A DNA stretch of 64,000 nt, taken from NCBI GenBank assembly GCA_017428625.1, contig JAFRQM010000006.1:1-64000 (forward strand), in the 5' to 3' direction. This document shows positions 26,167-34,597 of the stretch, piece after piece. A program made the position numbers and the translations under genes. The notes under the pieces were generated by a model, which saw only the letters and a list, made by a program, of their open reading frames with translations, searched no databases and was not told where the DNA came from. The stretch comes from Clostridia bacterium. GTDB taxonomy: Bacteria; Bacillota; Clostridia; Oscillospirales; Acutalibacteraceae. How positions within the stretch are numbered: position 1 is the first letter of the stretch; every line of letters begins with the position of its first letter.

Positions 26167-26745
26167 TTATTCTGATGTTATTGTTATGTTGACATTTTCA
26201 TTGCCTAAGATTTCCGAAATTTTTTCCGAAGTTATGCCGGTAATTTTTCCGAGCCGGGTATATGCCCAGGAATTAGAGCCGTAAAAAACAACAAGCTGAT
26301 TACCGGAATAAAGCACTATGTCGCCCGCGGAGGTTGTCATCTGCCTGTCGTTTTTCGGCAGTGCCGTGCCGATATACCCTACCTGCTCAAATCCGCCGTA
26401 TTTTGACATTTGTATATTCAGAGGTCCGTTTGACGCAATTTGTCTGAGTGCGTCAACGGATTCGTTTTCTTCCCATATAACGGATATTTCTCTGCCGTCA
26501 ACCAGAAATTTCATTTCCTTTTCCTCTTCTATTTCGATATGCTCTCCGGTAATATGAGCAGATGTTTCGGCAGAAATCTCAGATGATAATCCGGAGGATT
26601 TTACGGTTTCGGTTACGCCGACCGGTTCTGTATCTGCTTTTTCTGTGCCGCACGCACTGAAAACCATCAGAACCGCCGCGGCAGTCAGCAAAAAGGCCGT
26701 TTTCAGCAGTCTGCCGATAAATTCTCCGGTAAATAAATTTTTCAT
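26167..26745 (-). CDS. Cyclophilin-like fold lipoprotein
   Basis: 192 residues with a signal peptide and lipobox (FSACG, about residue 32). A Ser/Thr-rich linker is followed by a C-terminal beta domain (about 75-190) of the Cyclophil_like2 type (GGFEQVGYIGTALP, GDIVLYSGNQLVVFYGSNSW). It is a fold match only; prolyl isomerase activity is not implied. Its start overlaps the previous stop (ATGA). In similar clusters it accompanies the CMD-cupin and flavodoxin genes. Confidence 0.82.
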   Translation of the reverse strand: MKNLFTGEFIGRLLKTAFLLTAAAVLMVFSACGTEKADTEPVGVTETVKSSGLSSEISAETSAHITGEHIEIEEEKEMKFLVDGREISVIWEENESVDALRQIASNGPLNIQMSKYGGFEQVGYIGTALPKNDRQMTTSAGDIVLYSGNQLVVFYGSNSWAYTRLGKITGITSEKISEILGNENVNITITSE

Positions 26746-27410
26746 TTTGTCTGCCTCTTTTCCGCAAACCGCTTCAAAGCGGTAACGGCTGCGTAACCCG
26801 CTGAAGCGAACATACTCATTATCAAAAAGTATTTCAGCAAAAACAACGGCAAACCGCCCGCCGTGTCAAAAAACACAAAACGGTTTATCAGCAGCATATA
26901 TTTATATATTTCATCGTGAATAAAACACATAAGCCCTGCCGCCGAAAGAACAATCATAACGGCAGCGGCAACGGCTTTTGAACTTTTGCTTTTCATCACA
27001 TTGTGAAGAACAAAATCAAGGTGAAACCCGAGGTGAACGCTCATCAAAGCAAAACCCCAGTATGCGCCGAGAAGGTGCGCGGTTCTCCCGAAAGACGAAA
27101 GCGTGTTTATGTCAAGAAACGAAAAAATGTGTTTCGACACGATAACCGCGCTTGCCATCATCATCAGAACATCCGCCGTAAGCATAATGTCAACGGCGGT
27201 TTTTATTGTTTTTACTGCCGTTTTTCTGCCTTTGAAAAGCGCTTTTGACATACCTGCCGAAAGAATGTGGTGAACAATAAACAGCGCAAACAGCGTAATG
27301 CCGAGAATTTCGTGAATCAGTTCACCCGCTATGCTGTATGACATCTGCACGAGCAGCACGCAAAGCATGAGCGCGTCAACCGTTATCTGAAACTTCCGTT
27401 TTGCTTTCAT
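26742..27410 (-). CDS. DUF4405-type membrane protein (cytochrome b-like)
   Basis: 222 residues with five or six membrane helices. His residues in IVHHILSAG and SVHLGFHLDFVLH on separate helices look like haem-b ligands, as in DUF4405 and cytochrome b561-like proteins, implying a membrane electron-transfer role. Haem binding is inferred. It overlaps the next gene by 4 bp and follows the FMN reductase by 1 bp. Confidence 0.8.
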   Translation of the reverse strand: MKAKRKFQITVDALMLCVLLVQMSYSIAGELIHEILGITLFALFIVHHILSAGMSKALFKGRKTAVKTIKTAVDIMLTADVLMMMASAVIVSKHIFSFLDINTLSSFGRTAHLLGAYWGFALMSVHLGFHLDFVLHNVMKSKSSKAVAAAVMIVLSAAGLMCFIHDEIYKYMLLINRFVFFDTAGGLPLFLLKYFLIMSMFASAGYAAVTALKRFAEKRQTK

Positions 27411-27411
27411 G

Positions 27412-28029
27412 TTACCTGATAAAATTTGTCATATTGAACGGTTCTTTTTCGGGAACACCGTATTTTTCTCTGCCGAGAGCGATGGATTTCATCAGAAACG
27501 CCATATTTTTCGCAAGCGTTCTCATCTGCTGCAAGCCCTCTTCGTCTTTCTCAACATCTTCCGCCGTAAAACCGTGAACAGCATTCCAGTATTGACCTGA
27601 GGCTACCGGCATGCCGGAAATATAAAAATATTTGTTTAACCCGTCAAAAGTCGCGCTGTTTCCGCCGCGCCTTGCGGATGAAACAGCCGCACCGACCTTC
27701 CATGATTTGTCAAACGGAGTGCTGTAAAACAGACGGTCCATAAATGCGACCGCAGTAGCATTGGGCGAGGCGTAATAAACAGGCGAACCGATTACAATGC
27801 CGTCTGCCTCTTTGAATTTCTCTGCCGTTTCATTGACAATGTCGTCAAAAACGCATTTGCCGTTCTTTTTACAACTGAGGCAGGAGACACAGCCGCGTAT
27901 ATCTTTGTTGCCTATATGTATGATTTCGGACTCAACGCCTTCTTTTTCGAGTGTTGACTGTATTTCACTCAGCGCTCTTTGGGTGCAGCCTTTTGCGTGA
28001 GGGCTGCCGTTGATGAGTAAAACTTTCAT
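27412..28029 (-). CDS. NADPH-dependent FMN reductase/flavodoxin-family protein
   Basis: 205 residues of the multimeric flavodoxin WrbA/NADPH-dependent FMN reductase superfamily. The phosphate loop is LINGSPHAKGCT (about 4-16). The CVSCLSCKKNGKC cluster (four Cys near residues 48-60) is typical of the iron-sulfur flavoprotein/ISF-like subgroup. VIGSPVYYAS is the flavin-binding strand. It is likely an electron carrier or quinone/azo-type reductase in the TetR operon. Confidence 0.88.
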   Translation of the reverse strand: MKVLLINGSPHAKGCTQRALSEIQSTLEKEGVESEIIHIGNKDIRGCVSCLSCKKNGKCVFDDIVNETAEKFKEADGIVIGSPVYYASPNATAVAFMDRLFYSTPFDKSWKVGAAVSSARRGGNSATFDGLNKYFYISGMPVASGQYWNAVHGFTAEDVEKDEEGLQQMRTLAKNMAFLMKSIALGREKYGVPEKEPFNMTNFIR

Positions 28030-28041
28030 TTTTATTCTCCT

Positions 28042-28728
28042 TTAATAACCGAGTTTTGCGAGCCAGCTGTCAACTTCGTCCTGTGCCTTGTCTGCTTTGC
28101 CGCCTCTTACGGCAAGGCCCCTGAGAACATCTGCACCGGGCTCAAACTCCCTTATTTCGTTGTATGTTCCGCCGTCGCCGCTGCCTTCGTGGGTGTTGAA
28201 CGGAATAATAGTTTTGCCACTGAAATCATACATATCAAAAAATGTATATAACAGCATCGGCAGGGTGTACCACCACATTGGGTAACCGACAAAAATCACG
28301 TCGTAATCCTCCGGATTTACACCGAGCGGTTGAAACTCGGGTCTTGCGCCGCTGTCCGTCTCTTTTTTGGCGGCATCGGCGCAGGCGCTGTAACTTAACG
28401 GATAATCCTTAACAGGTGTGATTTTAACTATGTCTCCGCCGGCTTTTGAATGAATATAATTCGCCAGATATTCGGTTGAGCCCTGCCCGTCAAAAGAGGG
28501 CGTCGCCGAGGAGACAGCGTCAACACCGGCAGTGTTGGCGGAACTGAAATAAACAACAAGAATCTTTTTGCCGTCTTTGTCTGTTTGCTGAGTGTTTGCG
28601 TTTTCTCCGTTTGCGGCGGATGTCTGCGCCGTTGTGTTTACGGAAGGGCTTTCTTTTGTGCCGCCCGAACACCCCGCAAGCGCGAAAACAAGCGTGAGCG
28701 CAAGAAACAGCGCGGTTAATCTTTTCAC
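28042..28728 (-). CDS. Flavodoxin-domain lipoprotein
   Basis: About 228 residues: signal peptide with lipobox (ALAGCSG), low-complexity linker to residue 50, then a flavodoxin domain (KKILVVYFSSANTAGVDAVSSATPS, split here, and VIFVGYPMWWYTLPM). Flavodoxin domains outside the membrane are a recurring feature of gut Firmicutes. The GTG at 28728 is preferred: its GTGA overlaps the preceding stop. The flavin phosphate-binding loop differs from the classical T/SxTGNT. Confidence 0.82.
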   Translation of the reverse strand: MKRLTALFLALTLVFALAGCSGGTKESPSVNTTAQTSAANGENANTQQTDKDGKKILVVYFSSANTAGVDAVSSATPSFDGQGSTEYLANYIHSKAGGDIVKITPVKDYPLSYSACADAAKKETDSGARPEFQPLGVNPEDYDVIFVGYPMWWYTLPMLLYTFFDMYDFSGKTIIPFNTHEGSGDGGTYNEIREFEPGADVLRGLAVRGGKADKAQDEVDSWLAKLGY

Positions 28729-29198
28729 AGCGAATCCACCCACTCTTTCAGATTATTTTCACTTTCTCCTGCTGTCAGGCGTCTGCCCGCGAGCACTTTC
28801 GCGCCCTTTGCGAGTTTCTGCATATTGGCGGGCGCTTCACCGAGCCCGCTGCTGCCGGATGTGCAGAACGGAACAACTGTTTTGCCCGAAAAATCATAAC
28901 TTTCAAGAAATGTGTCAATAATCGACGGCTCACGGTACCACCAGACGGGAAAACCTACAAAAACCGTGTCATACTGCTCCATATTTTCAACCTTTGACGC
29001 AATGGCGGGGCGGCAGGCTCTGTCGTTCATTTCAACCGTGCTGCGGCTTTTTTTATCCATCCAGTCAAGGTCCGCTTTTGTGTAAGGCTCCTGCGGAACA
29101 ATTTCAAATAAATCCGCTCCAGCCGCTTTTGCAAGTGTTTTTGCCGCCTTTGCAGTTACACCGCTTGCGCTGAAATACGCTGTCAGAATTTTGCTCAT
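28725..29198 (-). CDS. Flavodoxin
   Basis: 157 residues covering a complete flavodoxin-like fold (KILTAYFSASGVTAKAA, with the phosphate loop SASGVT; VFVGFPVWWYREPS; TVVPFCTSGSSGLG). It should carry electrons with FMN in the cytoplasm. It starts in a 4-bp overlap (ATGA) with the TetR gene and is followed by the lipoprotein flavodoxin, so two compartments are supplied from one operon. Confidence 0.9.
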   Translation of the reverse strand: MSKILTAYFSASGVTAKAAKTLAKAAGADLFEIVPQEPYTKADLDWMDKKSRSTVEMNDRACRPAIASKVENMEQYDTVFVGFPVWWYREPSIIDTFLESYDFSGKTVVPFCTSGSSGLGEAPANMQKLAKGAKVLAGRRLTAGESENNLKEWVDSL

Positions 29199-29827
29199 TT
29201 TGTTTCCTCCTTGAAAATGTTTGTAAAATACAGTTTTGCTATGTCATAAACAGTCTGCTTTTTATGCTTCATTCCCGCCCGATTCATTGCTTCCAACTGA
29301 TAATCCGTCGCGTAGGCATAGGGGTATATTCCGTGAAGATACACAAAAAAACCTCTTGACAGGTTTTCGGCTTCGTCAGGTGTCAGTTCCGGGCGGAATT
29401 TTTCAATAACCGCAACAAAATTTTCCACCGTCGCCTTGCAGATTTCCTTGAATGAAACAAGCAGTTCAAGTCTGCTGTTTTCTTCCATATCATACAAATC
29501 AACCGAAAGAATTTTAAGCATAAGTTCCCTTTTTTGCAGGGATGACGCAATCATATGCGCAGTCTGTTTTTTTGAAAGTTTTTTGTTTTCATCGAGAATT
29601 TTCAGCAATTCCCCGTTCCAGAGTTCATATTCCTGCTTGAAAAGAGCCAGAAATATTTCCTCCTTGGTCTGAAAATAGTTATAAATAGAAGGGCGGGTGA
29701 ACGATGTGTAAGCGGCAATCTCTTTGATTGTGATTTCTTTGAAATTCATCGTCTTATACAGTTCCCGGCAGGCGTTCATTATCTCCGCCCTGCGGGCGTT
29801 TGTGAGCTCAGGCGAGCCCTTCGGCAT
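29195..29827 (-). CDS. TetR-family transcriptional regulator
   Basis: 210 residues. The N-terminal HTH is clear: MNACRELYKTMNFKEITIK then EIAAYTSFTRPSIYNYF (about 17-55). The C-terminal ligand domain is helical and specific for an unknown inducer. The ATG at 29827 has AGGAGA upstream; another ATG lies 9 nt earlier. It is the first gene of the nine-gene redox operon and its promoter carries two copies of a 13-bp palindrome, so autoregulation is very likely. Confidence 0.92.
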   Translation of the reverse strand: MPKGSPELTNARRAEIMNACRELYKTMNFKEITIKEIAAYTSFTRPSIYNYFQTKEEIFLALFKQEYELWNGELLKILDENKKLSKKQTAHMIASSLQKRELMLKILSVDLYDMEENSRLELLVSFKEICKATVENFVAVIEKFRPELTPDEAENLSRGFFVYLHGIYPYAYATDYQLEAMNRAGMKHKKQTVYDIAKLYFTNIFKEETK

Positions 29828-29847
29828 AAAAATCACTCTCCTTTTAC

Positions 29848-29897
29848 TGACACGGTGTCAGTAATTACACTATATCACTGTTCTGACACCGTGTCAA
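29848..29897 (-). promoter_or_regulatory. TetR operon promoter with two 13-bp palindromic operators
   Basis: TGACACGGTGTCA (29848-29860) and TGACACCGTGTCA (29884-29896), centres 36 bp apart, are perfect palindromes with a single central base. The promoter on the minus strand is TTGACA (29892-29897), a 17-bp spacer and TATAGT (29869-29874); one operator covers the 35 box and the other the start region. Confidence 0.88.
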
Positions 29898-29908
29898 TAT
29901 ATTTCCCG

Positions 29909-29942
29909 AAAAAACCGGCAGAGATTTTTCTCTCTGTCGGTT
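29909..29942 (-). terminator. Terminator of the MBL-rubredoxin gene
   Basis: ACCGGCAGAGA pairs with TCTCTGTCGGT (29914-29924 and 29931-29941, one G-U), followed by TTTTTT on the minus strand. Confidence 0.82.
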
Positions 29943-29947
29943 GTCTG

Positions 29948-30889
29948 TCAGGCTTTATTGAATTTTTCTTTTGGCTGTTTGCAGCGAGGGCATTTCCAGT
30001 CATCGGGCAAATCCTCAAATGCCGTGCCGCCGTGTTCTGCCGGGTCATAAACATAACCGCATATTGAGCACACATATTTGCCGGTTGCCTCCTGCTGTGA
30101 AAAATCAACCTCTGCAAAAACGGTGGGAACGGGATTATCCGGATCCATTACCCGCTTCGCTTCCAGATTTTCATAGCCCTGAGGCGTATGTGTTCCGCAA
30201 TAAACCGTCGGGTGATTCTTAACGAATTCACGCACTCTGTCAAGTGTTTCTCTTGCCGCCGCGATGTCGTCAAACACAACAGACAGTTTGTTTTCATAAA
30301 GCGCTTCGTCAACATAAGTGATATCGCCGTGAAGCATATAGAAAAGCCCGTCGTTCTCAACAATAACAATACTGTTGCCGTTGGTGTGCCCTTTGGCTTT
30401 GATATAATAAACGCCGTCGGAGATTTTCAGGCTTTCGGGGAAATTATAATATGCGCCGTCCGTGAAATTTACGGGAACAATATTTTCAATACCCTGTAAT
30501 TCGGCGGCATCCGTCTCGTCGGCGTTCACATATATTTCGGCGTTCGGGAAAGATTTCAGTTCGCCGGAATGGTCGCCGTGCTTATGTGTCAGAAGAATTT
30601 TTGTTACCTGCTCCGGCTTGTAACCGAGATTGGTAAACGCCTCCATATAACTCGAAATGTCTTTGCCCGTAAAAACAACGCTGTTTTCGTCAATAACCTC
30701 TTCGGGCGTTCCCGCAGGCAAACCTGTGTCAACAAGAATAACCTCGCTGCCCGTGTCAATCAGATAATTCTGCAGGCTTCCGCGGTAACGGATATTTTTG
30801 TCAAACTTTTCAGCACCTTCTTCTCCGCCGAAGGCAAAGGGCTGTGAGTAAAACCCGTCTTTTCTGAATTTAACCGCTTTGATTTCCAT
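29948..30889 (-). CDS. Metallo-beta-lactamase-fold hydrolase fused to rubredoxin
   Basis: 313 residues. Residues 1-245 form an MBL-fold domain of the AttM/AiiA-lactonase-like type: THKHGDHSG (H102, H104, D106, H107), MLHGDIT (H187, D189) and CGTHTPQG (H234). Residues 270-310 are a rubredoxin: [10 protein letters not shown] (C274, C277) and CPRCK (C300, C303). A catalytic MBL domain with an attached one-electron FeS module suggests a redox role, as in flavodiiron proteins, although here the MBL part is lactonase-like. It has its own promoter and lies between the TetR and MarR units. Confidence 0.87.
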   Translation of the reverse strand: MEIKAVKFRKDGFYSQPFAFGGEEGAEKFDKNIRYRGSLQNYLIDTGSEVILVDTGLPAGTPEEVIDENSVVFTGKDISSYMEAFTNLGYKPEQVTKILLTHKHGDHSGELKSFPNAEIYVNADETDAAELQGIENIVPVNFTDGAYYNFPESLKISDGVYYIKAKGHTNGNSIVIVENDGLFYMLHGDITYVDEALYENKLSVVFDDIAAARETLDRVREFVKNHPTVYCGTHTPQGYENLEAKRVMDPDNPVPTVFAEVDFSQQEATGKYVCSICGYVYDPAEHGGTAFEDLPDDWKCPRCKQPKEKFNKA

Positions 30890-30920
30890 ATTATCTTTTC
30901 CTTTCGCTTGTGTTTATTTC

Positions 30921-30949
30921 ATTATATAACGATGTTTTCGAAAAAGCAA
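30921..30949 (-). promoter_or_regulatory. Promoter of the MBL-rubredoxin gene
   Basis: On the minus strand, TTGCTT (30944-30949), a 17-bp spacer and TATAAT (30921-30926) lie in the 65-bp gap after the flavodoxin gene. Read-through from the MarR operon is also possible. Confidence 0.55.
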
Positions 30950-30954
30950 ACATA

Positions 30955-31365
30955 TTACTCAATAAATGTCTTGGCAAACGCGGCGGCTGCTTTCAGGTCG
31001 TCATCATTCGGCCTGCCCTTATGTATTCCTTTGAATTCGCCTTTGCAGTGAAATTCTCTGCTGTCTATCGGAATTCCGGCTTTATCTGCCTCAGCCTTGA
31101 TTTTTTTGTAGGTGGAGTTGAGCATCGCGGCTGACCCGAAATTGACAATTTTTCCCACAAGGTTTTTGTCAAGTGAAGCAACAAAATCCCTTACCTCCGG
31201 GTCAATGTTGAAGGCATAATACGAGTTGCCTAAAAACAGAATGTCAACCTGTTCGTCAACAGGTTCGCTTATCGGTTTCGCCTGTGTTCCGAGTGCTGTT
31301 GCCACAGCCTCGGCAAGGCGCTTGGTGTTACCTGTTTTTGTGTAGTATCTGACTGCGGTTTTCAT
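30955..31365 (-). CDS. Short flavodoxin-family protein
   Basis: 136 residues of a single flavodoxin fold. The N-terminal phosphate loop is YYTKTGNTKRLA, and LFLGNSYYAFN provides the second flavin contact. It lacks part of the fifth-strand region of classical flavodoxins. The likely role is FMN-dependent electron transfer. It is the last gene of the MarR unit, 13 bp after the ferritin-like gene. Confidence 0.83.
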   Translation of the reverse strand: MKTAVRYYTKTGNTKRLAEAVATALGTQAKPISEPVDEQVDILFLGNSYYAFNIDPEVRDFVASLDKNLVGKIVNFGSAAMLNSTYKKIKAEADKAGIPIDSREFHCKGEFKGIHKGRPNDDDLKAAAAFAKTFIE

Positions 31366-31378
31366 TTATATCTCTCCT

Positions 31379-31768
31379 TTATTTCAAAAGATTTATTACA
31401 GTATCTCCATGGCGTTTTTCATCATTTTTCACGCTTTCGATTTCCGTAAAGCGGACAGCCACAGGCTCATAGTTTTTTACGGCTGAGTATTCGCCCTTTG
31501 CTATAAGCGGATAAAGCCGCTTTCTGCCGATTATTTTATAAAGTATCGGCAGCAGAACAGCCATAGTCTTTTTCGGCGAAAGATCGGTGCCGGTAAGGCT
31601 CCTGAACACCGAGGCGTGGTGTCCTTCCTCCGCCGCGAGAGTGCGGAATGTTTCCGCGTCACGCTGATTTCCGACCGCTTTGGCAAGAGCGTTATACATC
31701 AGCACGGCGTCAAGTTCGCCCTGCTGGGATTTAAGCAAAACTTTCATTTCATCGGCTGTGATTTCCAT
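31379..31768 (-). CDS. Ferritin-like/rubrerythrin-domain protein
   Basis: 129 residues forming a four-helix ferritin-like bundle. Carboxylate/His pairs fit a di-iron site: E in QQGELDAV, EEGHH (about 50-54), E in VRFTEIESV and E-x-R-H in DEKRHGD. Rubrerythrin-like proteins remove peroxide in anaerobes; this one has no rubredoxin domain, but a rubredoxin is encoded 1 kb away. The ATG at 31768 has GGAGAG upstream; an ATG 15 nt earlier lies before that site. Confidence 0.82.
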   Translation of the reverse strand: MEITADEMKVLLKSQQGELDAVLMYNALAKAVGNQRDAETFRTLAAEEGHHASVFRSLTGTDLSPKKTMAVLLPILYKIIGRKRLYPLIAKGEYSAVKNYEPVAVRFTEIESVKNDEKRHGDTVINLLK

Positions 31769-31790
31769 TTTCTCTCCTGTCATTTACATT

Positions 31791-32873
31791 TTATATTTGC
31801 CGTGCCGCAATCTGCTCAACTTTTTCTTTGTTGGCAAACAGCGTGCACCCGCCCGCGTGGTCGTCTTCGAGAAGCCCCTGCGTGTTCAGAGTGTAAAAAA
31901 GAGGTGTTTTAAGCGCTTCGCGTATTGAAGTGTCGCGCACATTGCAGTCCGAATACGGTGAAAACGGGCAGGGTTCCGCTCCACCTTTCGCGTTTATGTG
32001 AAAGAATCCTCTGCCGGCGGCTACACAGCCTCCCGAACTCTTTTCATCGCCCGGGAACGATATATAAACCATGCCGGATTTTCTGCGGCGCAGCGAGCGT
32101 ATTTTCTTTTTCATCCACTCGCGTTCAGGCTCGCCCGGCGCTTTTGAATCTTCACCGTCAACGGGAACATATTCCACATAAATCACAGCCCTGCAGCCGT
32201 CCGAATAAAGATGATTAACAAACCCGTCGGAGAAAACCTCCTGCATATTTTCTTTTGTAACTGTCACCGAGGCTCCGAAAACAATATCTCTTTCTTTCAT
32301 ACCGCGCATAGCGGAGTTTATCTTTTCATATATTCCTTCGCCGCGGCGGCTGTCGGTGCTCAGTCTGTCGCCTTCAATGCTTATAACGGGCAGAAGGTTT
32401 CTGTTGCCGTTAAGCAGGTTCATATAGTATTCGTTTATGCAGGTGCCGTTTGTAAAAACGGGGAAAAGAATATTTTTATGTTCTGCGGCGGTTTCAAGCA
32501 CATCGCGGCGCATAAGCGGTTCTCCGCCCGCGAGCAGAATAAAACTTATGCCGATTTCGCCCGCTTCATCAAATATGCGGTCCCACTCCGCAGCCGTAAG
32601 CATTCCGTCAGTTTCCTCATCGCCGCAGGCGTGATTTGCGCGCGAATAACAACCGGCGCAGTGAAGGTTGCACCTGCTTGTAATGCTCGCAATAAGAAAG
32701 GGCGGTATGTGTTCGCCTTTTTTCTCCGAAACGGCGCGTTTGCGTGAGGCGGTGTAAGACGCTTTCGCAAAATCACGCATAAACCGTGCTTCTTTGCTGT
32801 TTTTTGATGTAACTCTCAGCGAGTTGAAAACTACCTTTGACACACCCCGTGTCATATATTTCTGAATATTCAT
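31791..32873 (-). CDS. Radical SAM protein
   Basis: 360 residues. The AdoMet cluster motif is SRCNLHCAGCYSR (Cys x3, about 63-70), followed by a GGEPLMR motif. The C-terminal region has additional Cys (about 290-335: GGCVAAG, PCPFSPYSDC), as in SPASM-like anaerobic radical enzymes. The substrate is unknown. The ATG at 32873 follows GGAGG by 4 nt; the longer frame lacks signals. It lies 38 bp after the lipase, before the ferritin-like gene, in the MarR operon. Confidence 0.88.
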   Translation of the reverse strand: MNIQKYMTRGVSKVVFNSLRVTSKNSKEARFMRDFAKASYTASRKRAVSEKKGEHIPPFLIASITSRCNLHCAGCYSRANHACGDEETDGMLTAAEWDRIFDEAGEIGISFILLAGGEPLMRRDVLETAAEHKNILFPVFTNGTCINEYYMNLLNGNRNLLPVISIEGDRLSTDSRRGEGIYEKINSAMRGMKERDIVFGASVTVTKENMQEVFSDGFVNHLYSDGCRAVIYVEYVPVDGEDSKAPGEPEREWMKKKIRSLRRRKSGMVYISFPGDEKSSGGCVAAGRGFFHINAKGGAEPCPFSPYSDCNVRDTSIREALKTPLFYTLNTQGLLEDDHAGGCTLFANKEKVEQIAARQI

Positions 32874-32911
32874 ACTGCCTCCCTTAAATCTTATTAATTT
32901 TTTTTCTTCAT

Positions 32912-33997
32912 TCAGACGGAGTTTATCATATCCATCCAGCCGGCAAAGAACGGCCTTATGTTGTTCGGCGTAAAAAGGTCGCCGCAGAAGGCCATATGGT
33001 CGCCCCTGTAAACCTCGGCTACATTCCATATTCCCGGTCTTATGTTTTCTTTATCAAGAGGGGTTGACGGTGCGTTGAAAGGCGCGCCCGCGGAGATTGT
33101 GTTGACCATTCCGTCGCTTTCAAGCCAGGTTTCGTCAACAACAAATCCTCCCGGTGTGGTGCCTGTGAGGTTCATCATTCTCTCGCCCGTGCTTCTCACG
33201 GGGAATTCCACATTTATATTTTCATCAAACGACCAAGTGCCGTCTTCATTTTTAACCGTTGCGGAACACGGAACGGCAAAATAGTAAGTGCAGTCCTGAG
33301 TTGATATTCTCTCGTTGAGCGCAAGAGCGTTGTCAATATACATATCATAAGCGGCTGTGTCATAAATGCCGAGCGGTTCAGGGTCGGCAAAGCCGTAGGC
33401 GGTTGTTCCGTTTGTGGGCGCGGCAAGGGTAGTGATGCTGTAAATCCAGTCCGCTTTCCCGCCTGTGAAAAGCCCCGAAATATCTCCGGGAGAGGTCGCC
33501 GCGATTTCATCTTCGCTGCCGTTTGCCATAAGTTCCGCAAGCAGCCTTACGGTTGCTCCGCCGAATGAGTGCCCCAGCAGGTTAATTTTATCTTTGCTGC
33601 TCCAGGATTCAATCAGCGGCTTGGACGAAAAATCTTTGCCGTATCTCGCGTGACCGTATTTTTCGCTGTGAGCCTTGCCGTAATCGGTTTTTGTTCCGGT
33701 CAGTTGGGCATAGAGTTCGCAGGCTCTGTCCCATGCGCTGCCGTCAGGGTCAACCGATGCGGCGTGGCATTTGTATCCCAGAGCATTGAGGTTTTTTATC
33801 ATATCGCCGCCGAACATACCCCAGTAAGGCAGAAAATTGTTCTGAAAATCATAACTGCCCCAGCCGCTCAGCCCGTGAACATAAACATAATCGTAGTCGG
33901 TTTTCCACTGTGTTTTGTCAACATTGATTTTTGAAACATTCAGGGCAGGGAACAAAAACATAATAACAGTTAAAAAAAGTGATATTATCTGTGTCAT
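32912..33997 (-). CDS. Secreted lipase (alpha/beta hydrolase)
   Basis: 361 residues with a signal peptide (about 1-19). The oxyanion motif VHGLSGWG, the nucleophile elbow GHSFGG (S144), Asp295 in ESDGMVN and His334 in GDHMAF complete a lipase triad of the Staphylococcal/Bacillus large-lipase type (family I.5-like), with long insertions around 60-130 for lid and metal sites. It is expected to hydrolyse acyl esters outside the cell. Its ATG overlaps the MarR stop by 4 nt (ATGA). Confidence 0.85.
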   Translation of the reverse strand: MTQIISLFLTVIMFLFPALNVSKINVDKTQWKTDYDYVYVHGLSGWGSYDFQNNFLPYWGMFGGDMIKNLNALGYKCHAASVDPDGSAWDRACELYAQLTGTKTDYGKAHSEKYGHARYGKDFSSKPLIESWSSKDKINLLGHSFGGATVRLLAELMANGSEDEIAATSPGDISGLFTGGKADWIYSITTLAAPTNGTTAYGFADPEPLGIYDTAAYDMYIDNALALNERISTQDCTYYFAVPCSATVKNEDGTWSFDENINVEFPVRSTGERMMNLTGTTPGGFVVDETWLESDGMVNTISAGAPFNAPSTPLDKENIRPGIWNVAEVYRGDHMAFCGDLFTPNNIRPFFAGWMDMINSV

Positions 33998-34446
33998 CGT
34001 TTTCTCCTTTCGGCATCTATGATTTTATACAGCGTATTATAGAGGGCTATAACCTCTTCTGTTTCAAGACTGAACTCTTTGGCTATTGTTTCGGGCACAC
34101 ACAACGCTTCATCCTGCAGACGCCTTCCGGTGTCGGTCAGGGTGATGACAAGATTTCTCTCATCGGCTGTGTCTTTCTGCTTTTTTATATATCCCTTTGC
34201 TTCGAGTTTTTTCAGCAGCGGCGCAATGGTGTTTGATTTAAGGCAAAGCGTGTCGCAAAGGAATTTTTCGTTAACCTTCTTTTCCTCCCACAGCACCATC
34301 ATCACAATGTATTGGGTATAGGTCAGGTCGAGTTTGTCAAGAATCGGTTTATATTTTCTTGTAATAATGTTTGATACCGCGTAAAGCGGAAAACAAAGCT
34401 GATTTTTCAGCCTGAGGGAATTATATTTCTTTTCCGTAATTACCAC
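33994..34446 (-). CDS. MarR-family regulator, OhrR-like
   Basis: 150 residues with the winged helix (KSNTIAPLLKKLEAKGYIKKQ, split: KSNTIAPLLKKLEAKGY then IKKQKDTADERN). The N-terminal NQLCFPLYAVSN holds a Cys at about position 18 in the place of the peroxide-sensing Cys of OhrR. It probably senses organic peroxide or another thiol-reactive signal, controlling its own operon through the promoter at 34457-34485. A GTG start is used (34446); no ATG is closer. Confidence 0.85.
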   Translation of the reverse strand: MVITEKKYNSLRLKNQLCFPLYAVSNIITRKYKPILDKLDLTYTQYIVMMVLWEEKKVNEKFLCDTLCLKSNTIAPLLKKLEAKGYIKKQKDTADERNLVITLTDTGRRLQDEALCVPETIAKEFSLETEEVIALYNTLYKIIDAERRKR

Positions 34447-34456
34447 CTCTGCTCAA

Positions 34457-34485
34457 ATTATATCGCACGCGACACAATTTGTCAA
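34457..34485 (-). promoter_or_regulatory. MarR operon promoter
   Basis: On the minus strand, TTGACA (34480-34485), a 17-bp spacer and TATAAT (34457-34462). The spacer contains the dyad TCGCGTGCGA, a candidate MarR/OhrR site. Confidence 0.72.
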
Positions 34486-34540
34486 TATCCGAATTTTCTT
34501 TTTTCACAAATAAATGCGAACTGCCGCTGTATCTGCAACA

Positions 34541-34576
34541 AAAACCAACCCTCTGCAGATATTCTGCAGAGGGTTG
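34541..34576 (-). terminator. Terminator of iolC
   Basis: A perfect 14-bp stem (CAACCCTCTGCAGA, 34546-34559 with 34563-34576) and loop TAT, followed on the minus strand by TTTTTG. Confidence 0.9.
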
Positions 34577-34597
34577 AAGTGTATATTTCTGCCGTAT

